A stretch of 64,000 bases of DNA from Dichetophora obliterata. Lineage: Eukaryota > Arthropoda > Insecta > Diptera > Sciomyzidae. The number at the start of each line of letters is the position of its first letter. The first letter of the stretch is position 1. The stretch covers positions 16,816,319 to 16,880,318 of the forward strand of contig OY986439.1 of NCBI GenBank assembly GCA_963920525.1, read 5' to 3'. The translations under genes and the position numbers were made by a program. The notes under the pieces were generated by a model that saw nothing but the letters and a program-made list of their open reading frames with translations, did no database searches and was not told where the DNA came from. Of this stretch, positions 23,247-34,259 are shown one piece after another.

Positions 23247-23659
23247 GTAAATTTCTTCACAGATTTTGTGTGAAGAATATGATATAGACTCCAAAATTAC
23301 TGGGTCGGTCGAGGCTGAAATTTGCCTCAAGTCTATTTCTGAAGTCTCAATTTGGCAGTTTATTTGTTTCAAGTACGAGATGGTTTAGGAAATTTTGCCA
23401 CACTTACGTTTTACCGCCCACAAATTAATAAAAATGCTATATTTCAGACGGTTTGAGTCGTATTAGACTAAAATTTTTAAATTTAGTTCGTTTGGTTACT
23501 ATCGGCAATTGTATTAAAAATGGACACACAGTTCATGCATGATTTGGGATCAATAGCCACGCAAACGACCCTTCGATGGCAACCGACTAGTTTTATATCT
23601 CTCAGTTGAACCGGATGGAAATGCAACTTCCCGAAAACTCACGCAGAAATTTGAATATA

Positions 23660-24301
23660 CAGAACTATAAGCTTTTTCGAAATGATCGAATTGATAAAAA
23701 AGGCGGGGGTGTTGCAATATATTGTTAAAATAACTTAAATGTTAATCTGTTGGGAATGTCCAGTGGTTCAGAGGTAGAGTTTCTTAATGCCGAAATCTAT
23801 GACAGTTGTACAAAAGTTTTCTTGTCGTGTGTGTATAATCCGAATCGTAATTGTTGTTTAGAGCAATTGTTTACTATATTGTTGAATTGTGCAATTGACT
23901 ATGATCACTTCGTTTTGTGTGGTGATTTAAATATAAATGTTTTATTTAAGGATAGTCTTTTTGGTAATTTTATTGATCGTCTGACTGAAGTTGGTCTCCA
24001 AATAGTAAATACCAGTTTACCTACGCGCTATGCAATTAATGCTACTCCAAGTTTATTAGATCTTTTGGTTGTTTCAGATGTTTCTACTGTTTTGCTTTTC
24101 AACCAATTATCGTTTATATCTGACCATGATCTTCTTTTTTGTTCTTTGAATATAACTTTGACACTGATTTTAACTGTTAAAACTGTTTCATTTCGTAATT
24201 ATAAAGCTATTGATTATGTTTCGTTGTATAATGACCTGTCTATCATTAATTGGTCCGAATGTTGGTTTCTTAGTACTGTTAATGAGAAGTTGTATTTTTA
24301 A
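23660..24301 (+). pseudogene. LINE APE-type endonuclease, 5'-truncated
   Basis: The frame reads YKLFRNDRIDKKGGGVAIYC, then a stop, then continues through 23756 with VLCGDLNINVLF (metal-binding D-N pair), a conserved SLLDLLVVSD block and SFISDHDLLF (catalytic SDH). It ends at a stop at 24299-24301 inside the linker to the reverse transcriptase. The N-terminal strands with the first Asn and Glu are absent. Role in the family: nicking chromosomal DNA to prime reverse transcription. Confidence 0.8.
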
Positions 24302-24327
24302 GTAATATAATTTGTGAATTATTTGAG

Positions 24328-26245
24328 TTGTATGTTCCATTGACTACACGTCGTGTCTCTAACAGAAGTTGTCCCTGGTTTGCAAATAGCGTTAAATTGG
24401 TCCTGAAAAAACGTAATAAAACTTATAATCGTTGGAAGAGAAACCCGACAACATCTAATTGGGAACAGCACAAAAGAGCTAGAAATGAAGCTAACTGCAT
24501 TGTTAATTTGTCTAAACGCACTTTTTTCATGTCGAAGCTAAGTTTAGCACAACCTTCCAAAAATCTTTGGAACAATTTAAGACAGGCTGGAGTATGTAAC
24601 GTGAAATCTGATGATTTTCTAATTGATCCTAATATTCTTAATGATTATTTTATCGCTACCTCAACATCTACTTATAACACATCTGTCGATAATACGATAG
24701 GTTTCACTACCGAAAAGCCATGTGATTTTCAGTTTGTTGCTGTAAATGAGTGTGATGTTGCTCGTTGCGTTAATAATATTAAATCAAATGCAGTGGGTGA
24801 AGATGGAATAGCTATTAAATTTATAAAAATAATTTTACCTTTCATCATAAGCCCTTTGACACACATAATGAATCACTGTTTCACAAGTTCTTGCTTCCCT
24901 GATGCGTGGAAAGCTGCTACAACCATTCCTATAGCTAAAAAACCCAATGCCTGTGAACCGTATGATTTTCATCCGGTAAGTCTTTTACCAGCTTTATCAA
25001 AAGTATGTGAGTCTCTCATGGCTGTAGAAATCTCCGAACACATTAGAAAATTTAACCTTATGTCACCACTTCAATCTGGTTTTCGACCTGGCCACAGCTG
25101 CTCTACAGCTATTGTGAAGATCCTAGATGGCATAAGATTATCATATGATATGGGGCAGATAAGCTTGCTTTCTATGTTGGACTTTTCAAAAGCATTTGAC
25201 TCTGTTGACCATTTATTACTATGTCAAAAACTAGAACTTAATTTTGGGTTTTCTATTACTGCGGTCCGTCTGTTGTATTATTACTTAGTTGGAAGGTCTC
25301 AAAGAGTAAGGGTGGAAAATAGTCTGTCTGCTTTTAACAATTTATCCTGTGGAGTTCCTCAAGGCTCGGTACTTGGTCCGCAATTATTTGCAATGTTTCT
25401 TAATGAAATTTTCAGCAAATGCCGTCATGTAACCATGCATGCATATGCTGATGATCTTCAGCTGTACTTGTCCAAACCAATTGATCTTGCTGATGATCTT
25501 GTATTGAGGTAAATGAAGACATGAGTAAAATATTAGATTGGGCTAAAGCTAATAAGCTTAATCTTAACCCTCTTAAATCATTTGCTATGCCGATTTTTAA
25601 GTCTAGATACTCTTTTTCTGATATACCAGCCATTTTTCTGAATGGAGTCGACTTGAAATTTATAGGTAAAGTTAAAAATCTCGGTTACTATATTAACTCC
25701 TCACTTTCCTGTGAAGATCATATAAACTCTGTTGTTTGTAAAGTTTACTATATCCTACGGAACCTGAGGAGAACTGCATCATTTGTGCCTGTTGAGACTA
25801 GAAGAAAGCTAGTGATTCAACTCAAAATGCCAATAATCTCCTACTCAGAAGTTGTATACAGTAAGCTTGATTCGAGGTCAAAGCTTAAGTTACAACTTGT
25901 GTTTAATAATGCTGTCAGATACGTTTATGGTCTTAAAAAGTTTGACCGTATAAGTCATTTGAGCAATCGAGTTGCAATATTTTCAATTATTTGGATGCTA
26001 AAAACTGTATTTTTTTTGCATAACTTGATTTATATACAAACTCCTAATTACTTATTTAATAAGTTACAGTTTTGTAGATCGACCAGAAATATGAACCTTG
26101 TAATCCCTGTATACAATTTTTTGAATTCTAACAGACTCTTTTTTGTGAACGCTATCAGAATGTGGAATTCGCTACCTTAAAGAATCAAAAGTATCCGAAA
26201 TAAGCACAACTTTAAGCATGAAATATTCCAACACTTTTCTTGATA
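24328..26245 (+). pseudogene. LINE reverse transcriptase with frameshift
   Basis: The first part (24328-25512) covers the linker (SCPWFANSVKLVLKKRNKTY) and the polymerase core: SGFRPGHSCSTAIV, LLSMLDFSKAFDSVDH, CGVPQGSVLGP and HAYADDLQLYLS, where ADD is the active site. A shift near 25500 moves the frame. The thumb and C-terminal region (25521-26180) reads ILDWAKANKLNLNPLKS to AIRMWNSLP, followed by a stop and the remains of the tail (FKHEIFQHFS). The core motifs are otherwise intact. Clade assignment between jockey-like and CR1-like is unsettled. Confidence 0.85.
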
Positions 26246-26639
26246 CCATCTTTCTTCTTTCTTCTATTTTCTATTTTATTAATGTTATCTTCTTTATTAT
26301 TTGATAAAGTTTCTTAAAGGTAATGTATACATAAGTCTAAATTCAATTCAATTATAATTTATTGTTAAAATTTAAGCTTATAACTAAATTTAATTTCTTG
26401 AGTCAAATGCATTTGTTTGTTGATTATAACTTAAATTTAAAATTTAAAGTTAAATTTAGACAATTTTTTTTAATTTACAATAAGTAATTTAAAATTTTTT
26501 GTTTTTATTTATTTGTTGGTTATAACTTGTTGTTATTCTTTGATTTCTTAATGCAATTAAAAGACTTTGTCTTATATGTGAACATGATAATTAAATTAAT
26601 TACATAAATAAATAAATGTTTATGTTGATTATAAGCTCA

Positions 26640-27060
26640 AAAGCAGACAGGACGTTGCTGTATCGGGTTGTTCGATTATGAGTGACCCTTTCATATGGGT
26701 TTCAGGTTTTTCGTCGCCAACTCAAAGCCAAGTGATGCCAAAAAGCTGCAACGAGAGTTTCGTCTTTTTTTTTGGCATTTGAATGAATGCTAGAATAGAC
26801 ACAAAATGCACCCAACGCAACCACATCGATCATGTTGTAGAAAATGGCTAATGGCCATATATTTGTTTTACGTTTGGTGCTATATTTAGACAAGATCTAA
26901 TCTATTACGTCTACTCAGCCTTTGTATTTGTTGTAGAAGACATTTATCTTTTTTTCCACTTACTGCTGGCACACTTCGTGAGTAATTCATAATTGACAAA
27001 AAGAAAACGCTTTTCTTTTTTCTGGTTACGACAGATAAAACGTTCCATTTTTGTTGAATG
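26640..27060 (-). pseudogene. piggyBac-type transposase fragment (element 2)
   Basis: The minus strand gives LSIMNYSRSVPAVSG, then in another frame INVFYNKYKG, a stop, VDVID (third catalytic Asp), a stop, ILSKYSTKRKTN and WPLAIFYNMIDVVALGAFCV. This is the last catalytic block and following helices of the piggyBac fold. Two stops and a shift make it dead. The rest of the gene was lost or displaced by the LINE and Tc1 insertions. The nearest LINE tail lies directly to its left. Confidence 0.75.
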
Positions 27061-27078
27061 CATATCGGGGTTTATCTA

Positions 27079-28718
27079 CAGTGGTGGTCACGAATTTAGC
27101 ACACACTGTGTTAGTAACTCTAATTTGAAATTTTTTACATCTTAGCTTGAGAATTGTAATCAATTTTTTTTTGTTGAGTATTGTTAATGAAGTTAACTCT
27201 ATGTACCGTTAGTTGGTTTCTTAGTTTTTCATAAATTTTCTGACATATATCAAGTTTTATAAATCAATGTGGTTTAAATGCTGGACACGAATTTAGCACA
27301 GATTAGAATTACTGCTCCATATCGTATTTTATTTTCGTTAATTAAACTTTACTAATAAGATATACTAAATTTATTAAGTTTCTATTTGAGTTCTAACAAA
27401 AAATTGCAGAAAGATATGGCGAAAGGCTACTGATGTTCAGAGGCTAAGCGACATTTGATTCAGCAAATGAAAAATGGTGGAAGCACAGTTTCAGAGATTG
27501 CTCTGCTTCTTAGATGTTCGTGAAAGTTATTATATAACGCATTACAACATGAAGAGCAGTATTACAGCATTAAAAATGTAAAAAAGCGACCAAGATTGCG
27601 AAAAACAATAGCAAGAGAGGGCCATTTGATTTATAGAGCTTCACTTAGTGATCCTTTTAAGACCTCAAATAAAATTTAAAATGAAATTTCATCAAAATAT
27701 GGCATAAATGTAACCTCAAAAGGCATAAGAAGACGCTTGAATGAAAACAATTTCCGTAGCTTTATAGCCCAACAAACACCACATGTGTCACAAAAAAATA
27801 TTAAATCCAGTCTTGCGTTTGCAAAAGAATATTTAAATAGTCAACAAATTTTTGGAAAAATGTGCTTTGGAGGGACAAATCAAAGTTTTGCCGTTTCGCA
27901 TCTGACAGCAAACAATATGTGTGGCGTCTTCAAAACATGCAACACAATCCAAAGTACACGCTCAAGACGATTAAACAGGGTGGCTGAAATGTTATGGTAT
28001 GGGAGGCGTTTTCTTGGCAAGGAGTTTGTCCGATTGTTAAAATTTACCAAAAAATGGATCAGCACGCTCACATAAACGTACTTGTCAATACCATGATACC
28101 ATTTCAAGAGGATAATTTTCCACTTTAATGGCGTTTTAGTCAGGATAATGATCCAAAGCACAGTGCTCACATAGTTAAGAGTTGCTTGGAAGACAAACAT
28201 ATTGATATTTTGAAGTGGCCATCGCAATCATCGGACTTAAACCCGATTGAAAATATGTGGAGGGATGTCGAGCAGCAAATACTAACAGTCAAATCCAAAA
28301 ATTTGCCAGATTTGTTTAGGGAAATCTAAAGGATTCGGTATAGTATTCCAAAGTACCGTTGTGAGGCTTTGGTCAAAAGTTTACCAAGGATATGAGATGC
28401 AGTAAATAAGAATAAGGGATTTCCTACGAAATTCCTGATTGCGAGTTTTATGCAATCAATTTTGATTATATTTTTCATCCTAGACATTTTTTCCCTCGTG
28501 TGCTAAATTCATGACCAAGTCGAAATGCTTATTTTTAATTTTTATTTGATTTTAAGTCCTATAGGAAAAAGTTTTGAAATAAAAAAATGTATATAAGAAA
28601 TAAAGAAGACATAATATATACACTAAAAAAAATTTAATTAAAAATTTACAACAAATAAATGGAAAATATAAGTATTCACTTTACTTTTTTAAGTGTGCTA
28701 AATTCGTGACCACCACTG
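27079..28718 (+). mobile_element. Tc1-type element B, IR/DR architecture, inactive
   Basis: The tips CAGTGGTGGTCACGAATTTA (27079) and its inverse (ending 28718) are bounded by TA (27077-27078, 28719-28720). A second pair of repeats, GACACGAATTTAGCACA (about 27283) and the inverse of GACTTGGTCATGAATTTA (about 28503-28520), lies roughly 200 bp inside. Length is 1640 bp, and the tips remain nearly perfect. It sits inside piggyBac-like element 2. Confidence 0.9.
27418..28440 (+). pseudogene. Tc1 transposase relic (element B)
   Basis: The start MAKGY is followed by a stop, then KRHLIQQMKNGGSTVSEIAL (helix-turn-helix), KKRPRLRKT (linker), SKYGINVTSKGIRRRLNE and the region before the first Asp. The first catalytic block is scrambled around 27860-27930. 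The second reads QDNDPKHSAHIV (about 28141) and the third SSDLNPIENMWRD (about 28232), giving DD34E spacing. Several stops and shifts are present. Confidence 0.8.
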
Positions 28719-28720
28719 TA

Positions 28721-29230
28721 TATCGTATGTCAGATGCGGCAGTAAGCCGTAAGCTCTCTTGGGTGTAAGTAAGCTTTATTTTGTCATAGGGTCGGTACCC
28801 TATCAGTCTCGATCCTCTAACTTATTGCTGATTGGCCAACATAGCTTACTCGGAGATATTTAGATAACAATTTTGTCATGGTAAATTGTTCAAAGAATTC
28901 GATGATGGTACATTGTTTCTGCAGCACTTGTTTCGAAATATGTGATAGCGGTGCGATAGAGGATTTGCCTACAGATACTTTCATTTCGATAAAAGATGCA
29001 TTTTATTTGAGCGACATCGAAAAATTTTATAAAATCAAACCAAAGTTAATCAACTTTTCAAGCCGAAACGAAAACGAACTGACAACGTAATGAAACGAAG
29101 AGCTCACACATAATTAAACATTCACAAACACACATACACAGCCGATCCATTGGTTTCACATCATGCTAGGCCTAAAAAGTATTATGCATGGACATGTCAT
29201 ATCTATGACTTTCAGTGTTCCCATGCAAAT
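28721..29230. other. Remaining interior of piggyBac-like element 2
   Basis: A 70-codon open frame on the plus strand (28878-29090, with FCSTCFEICDS) is not recognisable. No transposase N-terminus could be read on the minus strand. Confidence 0.4.
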
Positions 29231-29237
29231 TACACAC

Positions 29238-29253
29238 GGGTACCTGGGTACCC
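29238..29253. repeat. Subterminal palindrome, element 2, right
   Basis: GGGTACCTGGGTACCC, ending 45 bp from the right tip. This is close to the 44 bp (13-bp tip plus 31-bp spacer) of the far end of classical piggyBac. Confidence 0.8.
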
Positions 29254-29322
29254 TTATCAGGAGTCAATGTTATGTAAATATTATCAGGACGGTTAGGGTT
29301 AAAAGAATGACAAGCTTCCATT

Positions 29323-29343
29323 AAAAAAAAAAAAAAAAAAAAA
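29323..29343 (+). repeat. Poly(A) run
   Basis: About 20 consecutive A residues. Could be a retroposon tail, but nothing recognisable precedes it. Confidence 0.8.
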
Positions 29344-30259
29344 TTAGTGAAATCTCATACATTTCGTTTAAGTGTATATAGGTTGTTTTGTATATTAAAT
29401 ATTTTTTTTTCTTTACTGAAATCAGTAGATAGGTCTTATTATTAAATAGGAAAGTAAGTTCTTCGTGAATTAACTGACGAATTTATTCAGACTTTAAGAA
29501 AAGTTTGTTGATAACAAGTGTTAACAAAAACAAGAAAAAAAATCAAAATATCAGTAAAGAATAAATAGACTAAGTGGTCTATTAATTTAATCGCTAACAT
29601 TTTTTAATATTATCATAAAAATATTGATATTCTAATAAAATAACAGATTTCAATTCCTGCAAATGGTAGCACTTTTTTGCTTGATAGGCAGCGGGGCAAT
29701 TTATCATATGCAAAGATATCTCTACTTATATTAAGGCCCAACCAAGTTATGCTTAAGCAAACAAAAGTTTGAGAGCAAAAGCATGCACTTACACAGCAAT
29801 ATGTGAAGTCGCCCAAGTTTTGCCTAAGCATTCCTTTCGTTCAGTTTTTCCACTTTCGTTTACTTTTTGAAACTTGAGAGAGAGAGCGCTTGACATCGCA
29901 GTTTGCTAAGCACAATAAGGTTGCTAACAGTATTAAGAATATGTTTAATTAAAAATATTTGTATGCCAAATTTTTCGATGAAAAATATTGCTTTTTTTTT
30001 GTTTGTGTATATTTAACCAATTTATAGTACATTTGTACCTTTTTGCTGTGAAATTTTACGTTTACCATAGCTTATAAGCCAAGCAACACAAAAAATATGC
30101 TTTTATGTTAGCTGATGGCAGCCCTTTTGAACATATGTAAACACATTTTTTTTATCTGTCAATTGAAAAAAATACGTTAATTTATTTATTCAAATTGAAT
30201 GCAGATTCCAATTTTGTTGAAAAACTTATAAAAAGTGTCTAAATATATAAAAACATATA

Positions 30260-31905
30260 CAGTGGGTCAAAAAAGTCTCATGGTTTGTAAATACCAATAA
30301 CACAGCTAAATGAATAATCAAAATTATTTTCTTAATATTTATTTTATATAACATAAAGTGTGATCTCTTAAAGTCGTAAATACTATCGCAAAAATATTTA
30401 ACTCATTTAAATTTACAACAAAATCAATACAACAACTTCAAAATTTGCATCAATAAAGTCTGCGTACATTTCAGATTAATATATTTAAAACACATTTAAT
30501 ATCGCGTTTGGAAGCCTTTTGCACTTGACTGCTTGAATGACTGCATTCAACCGCCTTACCATGTTATTTACATATTTTTTGTATCTTCAGATGTTATTTT
30601 ATTCCATTCTCTCTTAAAGCTAAACGAAGAGAAGATAGAGTTGTGATGTTGTGAGTCCGAATACGTCTGTCTAGCAATTCCCATAGACTCTGTATGGGGT
30701 TTAGATCCGGTGATTGCGAAGGTGGATGTAGCTGAAAGGGGACGTTGTATAGCAACCATTCTTGAACCTTGAACATATGACTTATGTTTTGGATCGTTGT
30801 CTTGGGCAAAAACATAGTTGCTTGGAAGTCATATTTTTTGAGCGCTCTCTTGTAAATTATATTTTAGTATCCAAGTATTTACATTTATTTATGGTAGTCT
30901 CTATAAATTCCATTTTTTGAACGCCCCCCGTTACCATACAGCCCCACAACATTACACTCTTACCACCATGTCTTACTGTAGGGCTAATGTTGTGTTTTGC
31001 AAATTCTTGGTTAGGTTTTCTCCATACTATAGTGCGACCTTCTGACTCGTAAATATTAAATTTCCTTTCATGGCAGAATAGAACTGTATTCCAGGATACA
31101 CTGGGCTTCTCTATGTACTCCTTAGCAAACATTAGGTGGTTTTTATGATTAGCTTTCGAGATATGTGGCCTTCGGCTGGCAACTTTTCCATTAAAATTAT
31201 TTCTCCGTAACAGAACTCGTACTGATTCAGGATTTACATTGATATTGTGGTAACGTGATAGCCCTGCAGTAATCTTGGGGGCACTTATTTTTGCATCTGT
31301 TTTTACCTGTCGTAGTATGTGGCGTTCTTATTAAGCACTAATCTTTTTTGGGGGCCCTGGTCTATGTTTTGATTCAATAGTACCAGAAGTATCATAATTT
31401 TCTTAAGCTGTTTGGAACTGATGAATGACTCCTTCCAACTAATTCACCAATTTCGCATAATATTTTGCCTTCATTTCGAAATTTAACTATTAATAACCGC
31501 GTTTCTGACGGTATTTAACAATTTTTACGAATAACGTCCATTTTGTTCGAATTTTTCGAATTTTTGTTTCAATAAAAATAAAAACAACAATTGTTGTGTA
31601 CAGCTGAGCAGTTAATTTTTAACAGAGCACGAACGTGGTTCATTACATACAAGTTTTCACGATTAGCGGTACTTTCACATTCCAATGTACGCAGACTTTT
31701 TTGAGCCTAATTTTTAAGTTGTTATATTGATTTTGTTGTAAATTTTAGTGAAGTAAATATTTTGGTGTTAGTGTTTATGGTTTTAAGAGAACGCACTTTA
31801 TGTTATATAAAATGAATATTAACAGTTCATTTCGATTATAAATTTAGTTGTGTTATTGGTGTTTGTGAACCATGGGTGCTTGTACTCAGACTTTTTGACC
31901 CACTG
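30260..31905 (-). mobile_element. Tc1-type element C, IR/DR architecture, inactive
   Basis: The tips CAGTGGGTCAAAAAAGTCT (30260) and the inverse of CAGTGGGTCAAAAAGTCTGA (ending 31905) are bounded by TA. Inner repeats AAAGTCTGCGTACATT (about 30455) and GTACGCAGACTTTTTTGA (about 31689) complete the IR/DR layout. Length 1646 bp. It is inserted in the Harbinger-like element. Confidence 0.9.
30560..31520 (-). pseudogene. Tc1 transposase relic (element C), catalytic Glu changed
   Basis: The middle portion (30857-31132) reads MFAKEYIEKPSVSWN, then LFCHERKF where the family has FSDESKF, so the first catalytic Asp is now His, followed by SPTVRHGGKSVMLWGCM. A shift leads to 30594-30815: KVQEWLLYNVPFQL and SQSPDLNPIQSLWELLDRR, in which the catalytic Glu of NPIE is Gln. 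Upstream pieces to about 31500 keep GRP-type linker remnants. At least two catalytic residues are lost as well as the frame. Confidence 0.8.
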
Positions 31906-32114
31906 TATGAAAAAGCTGACAGGCACTAATTCAACAAATTTTTCAAAGAACTTTTGAACTTTTTTATTATATTTCTGTCAAGATTTTGTAAATGTTTGAC
32001 ATTTCTTTAAGCATGAAATCTGCTAACTTGGGCGGCTTTTTTACTTAATCATACTTCTCGTCAACTTTTCTCTAAGACTTTTGTTTGCTTAACCATAACT
32101 TGGTTGGACCTTTA

Positions 32115-32269
32115 GACTTATGGCCTTATTTTGTAAAATGTTCGCAATCACCTTACTTGGGTTTTTTGCCTGACAATAAATTTCACAGGAAAATTGTTGT
32201 GAGAGAAAGAGAGATAAAAAACCTCAAGTAACGGGATTGCCTAAGTTTTACAAAATAATACAATGAGTC
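32115..32269. repeat. Small inverted-repeat element (155 bp)
   Basis: GACTTATGG then CTTATTTTGTAAAATGTTCG on the left is matched, imperfectly over about 50 bp, by the inverse on the right ending AATGAGTC at 32269. It abuts the Harbinger-like element. A target duplication is not evident. Confidence 0.5.
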
Positions 32270-33530
32270 ATGATTTCTCTTCTTTCTGCGGATTATTCCC
32301 ATTACCGAGTATATAAGAATCTACTATAAGAATAATATATAATATATAATATATAAGAATAAACTATAAGAATCGTCCAAATCTGCATTACAATTTATTA
32401 ATATTCTAAGAGTACTTCATTCGATTAGAAAAGCAGCTGTAATTTGTCCAATATCTTCCTCTACTGATGATGCATAACCTACTGCTATGCTTTTCAATGC
32501 ATTATTTCTTTTCTATTTGGCCCTGCCATTGTAATATAAAGCAAAGTTATTACAATTTTTTGAATATTTCCAAAATATCGTGTAGATGAGTCCTTTTGTA
32601 TTCAAAAACAAAAACTGTATTGTAGATAAGTTAAACATTTAAGGGGGAAAACTTCACTAAACTCTCTTTTTTTATTAAAATAAATCTCATAGGTGGCAGA
32701 TGAGTCAACGATTTCTTTCTTGAATATAAGAAATATAAGCTCTCAATAAATATAAAAAGCATTTTTGTTGTATATATGATAGCAAAGATAAATTTATGGA
32801 AAATCGCAAATTTAGCTCTGGCTATCTTTTCATAATTTAAAACTTTTAGTCCCTGGTTTTTATTTTCAAAAGTGGCCCATATTATAATATTAAAATAGTC
32901 TTGTAAAGAATTGTAATCAAAATTCTATGTGATAAGCTTCTATGTGATACACAAAAACCAATATTTCGATCAAAACTAAATCACTTTTTTCATAAGTTAT
33001 GTCTATAAAAGTCTCCATCTAATAATTGAGCAAGTCTGAATTGATTTATTTATCCCAAATATGCGTAAATAAGGCGCAAATAAACTGAAGCTTGACTATC
33101 CAGATACAAAAGAAAAATCCCACAGTTAAAAGATGATTTCACAGCATAATAATTTTCCAAAGTTGCAAGGTTTTAAATATAACGAGAATGAGGTTAAAAG
33201 CAAAAAAAAAAAAAAATATAAATATTAAATTGCTTTCAAAATATTTGCACAAATATTGAAATATTATAGCATTTAAATAATTATACCCAGCTCACCTCGT
33301 TATAGCAGATAACGCAAGAGCTACTATTAAGTTTTTTCGACTCGTTCACTTTAAAGTTGACGTGACTAGAAACTTGTATTTTAGCATATATAATTTGATT
33401 TCAAGTTTTAAATTTATTGCATACTTTTTGGATACTTTAATTTTTAGCTAACACTTCCTCATTTCTAAAGTAAAGTGGAGCAGGTTAGACCTGATGGCAG
33501 AGCCTGACGATTTGTTATACCAACTCAATG
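32270..33530. other. AT-rich intergenic region downstream of the host gene
   Basis: It contains a short TATAAGAAT/AATATATAAT repeat cluster (32310-32380). No gene or transposon fragment was recognised. Confidence 0.45.
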
Positions 33531-33550
33531 TACTTTTTGTATAACTTTTG

Positions 33551-33556
33551 TTTATT
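33551..33556 (-). promoter_or_regulatory. Candidate polyadenylation signal AATAAA
   Basis: AATAAA on the minus strand, about 105 bp beyond the stop codon of the secreted-protein gene; a reasonable distance for a short 3' UTR. Confidence 0.6.
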
Positions 33557-33659
33557 AACTTAAAAGCAGAGCAACTATACATAATTTCAACGAACACTTC
33601 AAATATCTATATCGGCACACTTGTTTACTTCCGGTTAAGTACGTGTTGCAGCAAATTAT

Positions 33660-34109
33660 CTATCCTACGTAAATCCTTTTTGTGAAGACAACAGGCTGCA
33701 ATGTTTTTGTATAGGTGACGGGTTGGATCGTTTTTGTGTAGACGACAGGCTGGATAGGTTGCACACTGTTAAGGGCATTCGCATAGGATTGCAGAATGTT
33801 TGCCTTCAATTGGATTGCGGTGTTGACCAGTGTTGAGAAAAGATTTATTTTTGAGGTAACAATACTATTGGTAATAGCTTGTATATCTTGGACTGGGACA
33901 GCAGGGGATGTAACAGTGGTTACTACAGGAGTAGCGACGGGCACGGCTAATTGAAGAAAGATTTTTTGTTTAATATAACTTTTTTCTATAGATTTTAATG
34001 TGTATATGTTGTTTTCACCTTGATAAGCGATAATAAAAGCATCTGCGGGTTGTTGCAGCTGCAACACAAACAACAACACCAACACTGAAGAGCACATAAG
34101 CTTGAACAT
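33660..34109 (-). CDS. Small secreted protein, two exons, likely host gene
   Basis: Exon 1 is 34109-34019 and exon 2 is 33946-33660, joining in frame to encode 125 aa. A typical signal peptide covers residues 1-24 (MFKLMCSSVLVLLFVLQLQQ..PADA). The mature part is Val/Pro/Thr-rich (VPVATPVVTTVTSP), has a central helical-looking stretch (TSKINLFSTLVNTAIQLK) and ends with three repeats of the type QPVVYTK, QPVTYTK, QPVVFTK. It contains a single Cys, in the signal peptide. Such short, repetitive secreted proteins in flies are often cuticle- or chorion-associated, but that is inference and I do not recognise a family. The 72-bp intron is itself open in frame, so an unspliced 149-aa product would also be readable. 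It has a TATA box and polyA signal, and no transposon features. Confidence 0.75.
   Translation of the reverse strand: MFKLMCSSVLVLLFVLQLQQPADAFIIAYQGENNIYTLKSIEKSYIKQKIFLQLAVPVATPVVTTVTSPAVPVQDIQAITNSIVTSKINLFSTLVNTAIQLKANILQSYANALNSVQPIQPVVYTKTIQPVTYTKTLQPVVFTKRIYVG
33947..34018 (-). other. 72-bp intron of the secreted-protein gene
   Basis: Donor AAG/GTGAAA and acceptor TTTCTTCAATTAG/CC. Length is a multiple of three and no stop occurs in frame. Splicing joins AYQ to AVPVATP, keeping the Val/Pro-rich style, while the intron codons (GENNIYTLKSIEKSY...) are Lys/Ile-rich and unlike the rest. Confidence 0.75.
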
Positions 34110-34229
34110 TTTAACCGTTTTTACCGTTTATTCCTTAGTTCTTAAGAGAATTTCTAAAAATATATACATATATATGACGAATTCGAAATGATGAACCATC
34201 GAACACGAATTAATTCGAAATAAACTGGC

Positions 34230-34256
34230 TGAAATCTATGGCAAAGACTTTTATAC
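34230..34256 (-). promoter_or_regulatory. Core promoter: TATA box and initiator
   Basis: GTATAAAAG (34248-34256, minus strand) lies about 25 bp upstream of TTCAGCC, an initiator-like site near 34230. A 5' UTR of about 120 bp would result. Confidence 0.6.
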
Positions 34257-34259
34257 AAA

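Larger units (their letters stand above)
23660..26618 (+). mobile_element. Non-LTR retrotransposon (jockey/CR1-like), copy 1
   Basis: An endonuclease fragment is followed by a reverse transcriptase and a short AT-rich 3' region ending in an AAAT-type repeat (ATAAATAAATAAATG, about 26604-26618). The 5' part of the endonuclease and any ORF1 are missing, typical of 5'-truncated LINEs. It lies inside piggyBac-like element 2. A second copy of the same family, with the same kind of tail, is at 50.4-52.8 kb on the other strand. Confidence 0.85.
23056..29298. mobile_element. piggyBac-like element 2, broken up by nested insertions
   Basis: The left tip CACTAACCCTCCTGA (23056) and the right tip, inverse CCCTAACCGTCCTGA (ending 29298), match at 13 of 15 positions, and TTAA lies outside both (23052-23055, 29299-29302). 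Three copies of the palindrome GGGTACCYRGGTACCC lie near the ends (23074, 23231, 29238). A decayed transposase fragment is at 26.64-27.06 kb. A LINE (about 23.66-26.62 kb) and a Tc1 element (27079-28718) account for most of the 6.2 kb. The ends suggest a left 5' end, yet the transposase fragment reads right to left. Confidence 0.75.
29734..32111. mobile_element. Harbinger-like non-autonomous element carrying a Tc1 insertion
   Basis: The tips AGGCCCAACCAAGTTATG (29734) and AGGTCCAACCAAGTTATG (inverse, ending 32111) continue with CTTAAGCAAACAAAAGT-like sequence for about 42 bp with few mismatches. TTA lies outside both tips (29731-29733, 32112-32114), a PIF/Harbinger-type duplication. Without the nested Tc1 element it is about 730 bp. 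No coding belongs to it, so it is called by ends only. Confidence 0.6.

Noticed and set aside
28878..29090. 70-codon open frame with several Cys residues
   Set aside because: It lies inside the decayed piggyBac-like element 2 and matches no part of the transposase on the correct strand; too short to support alone.
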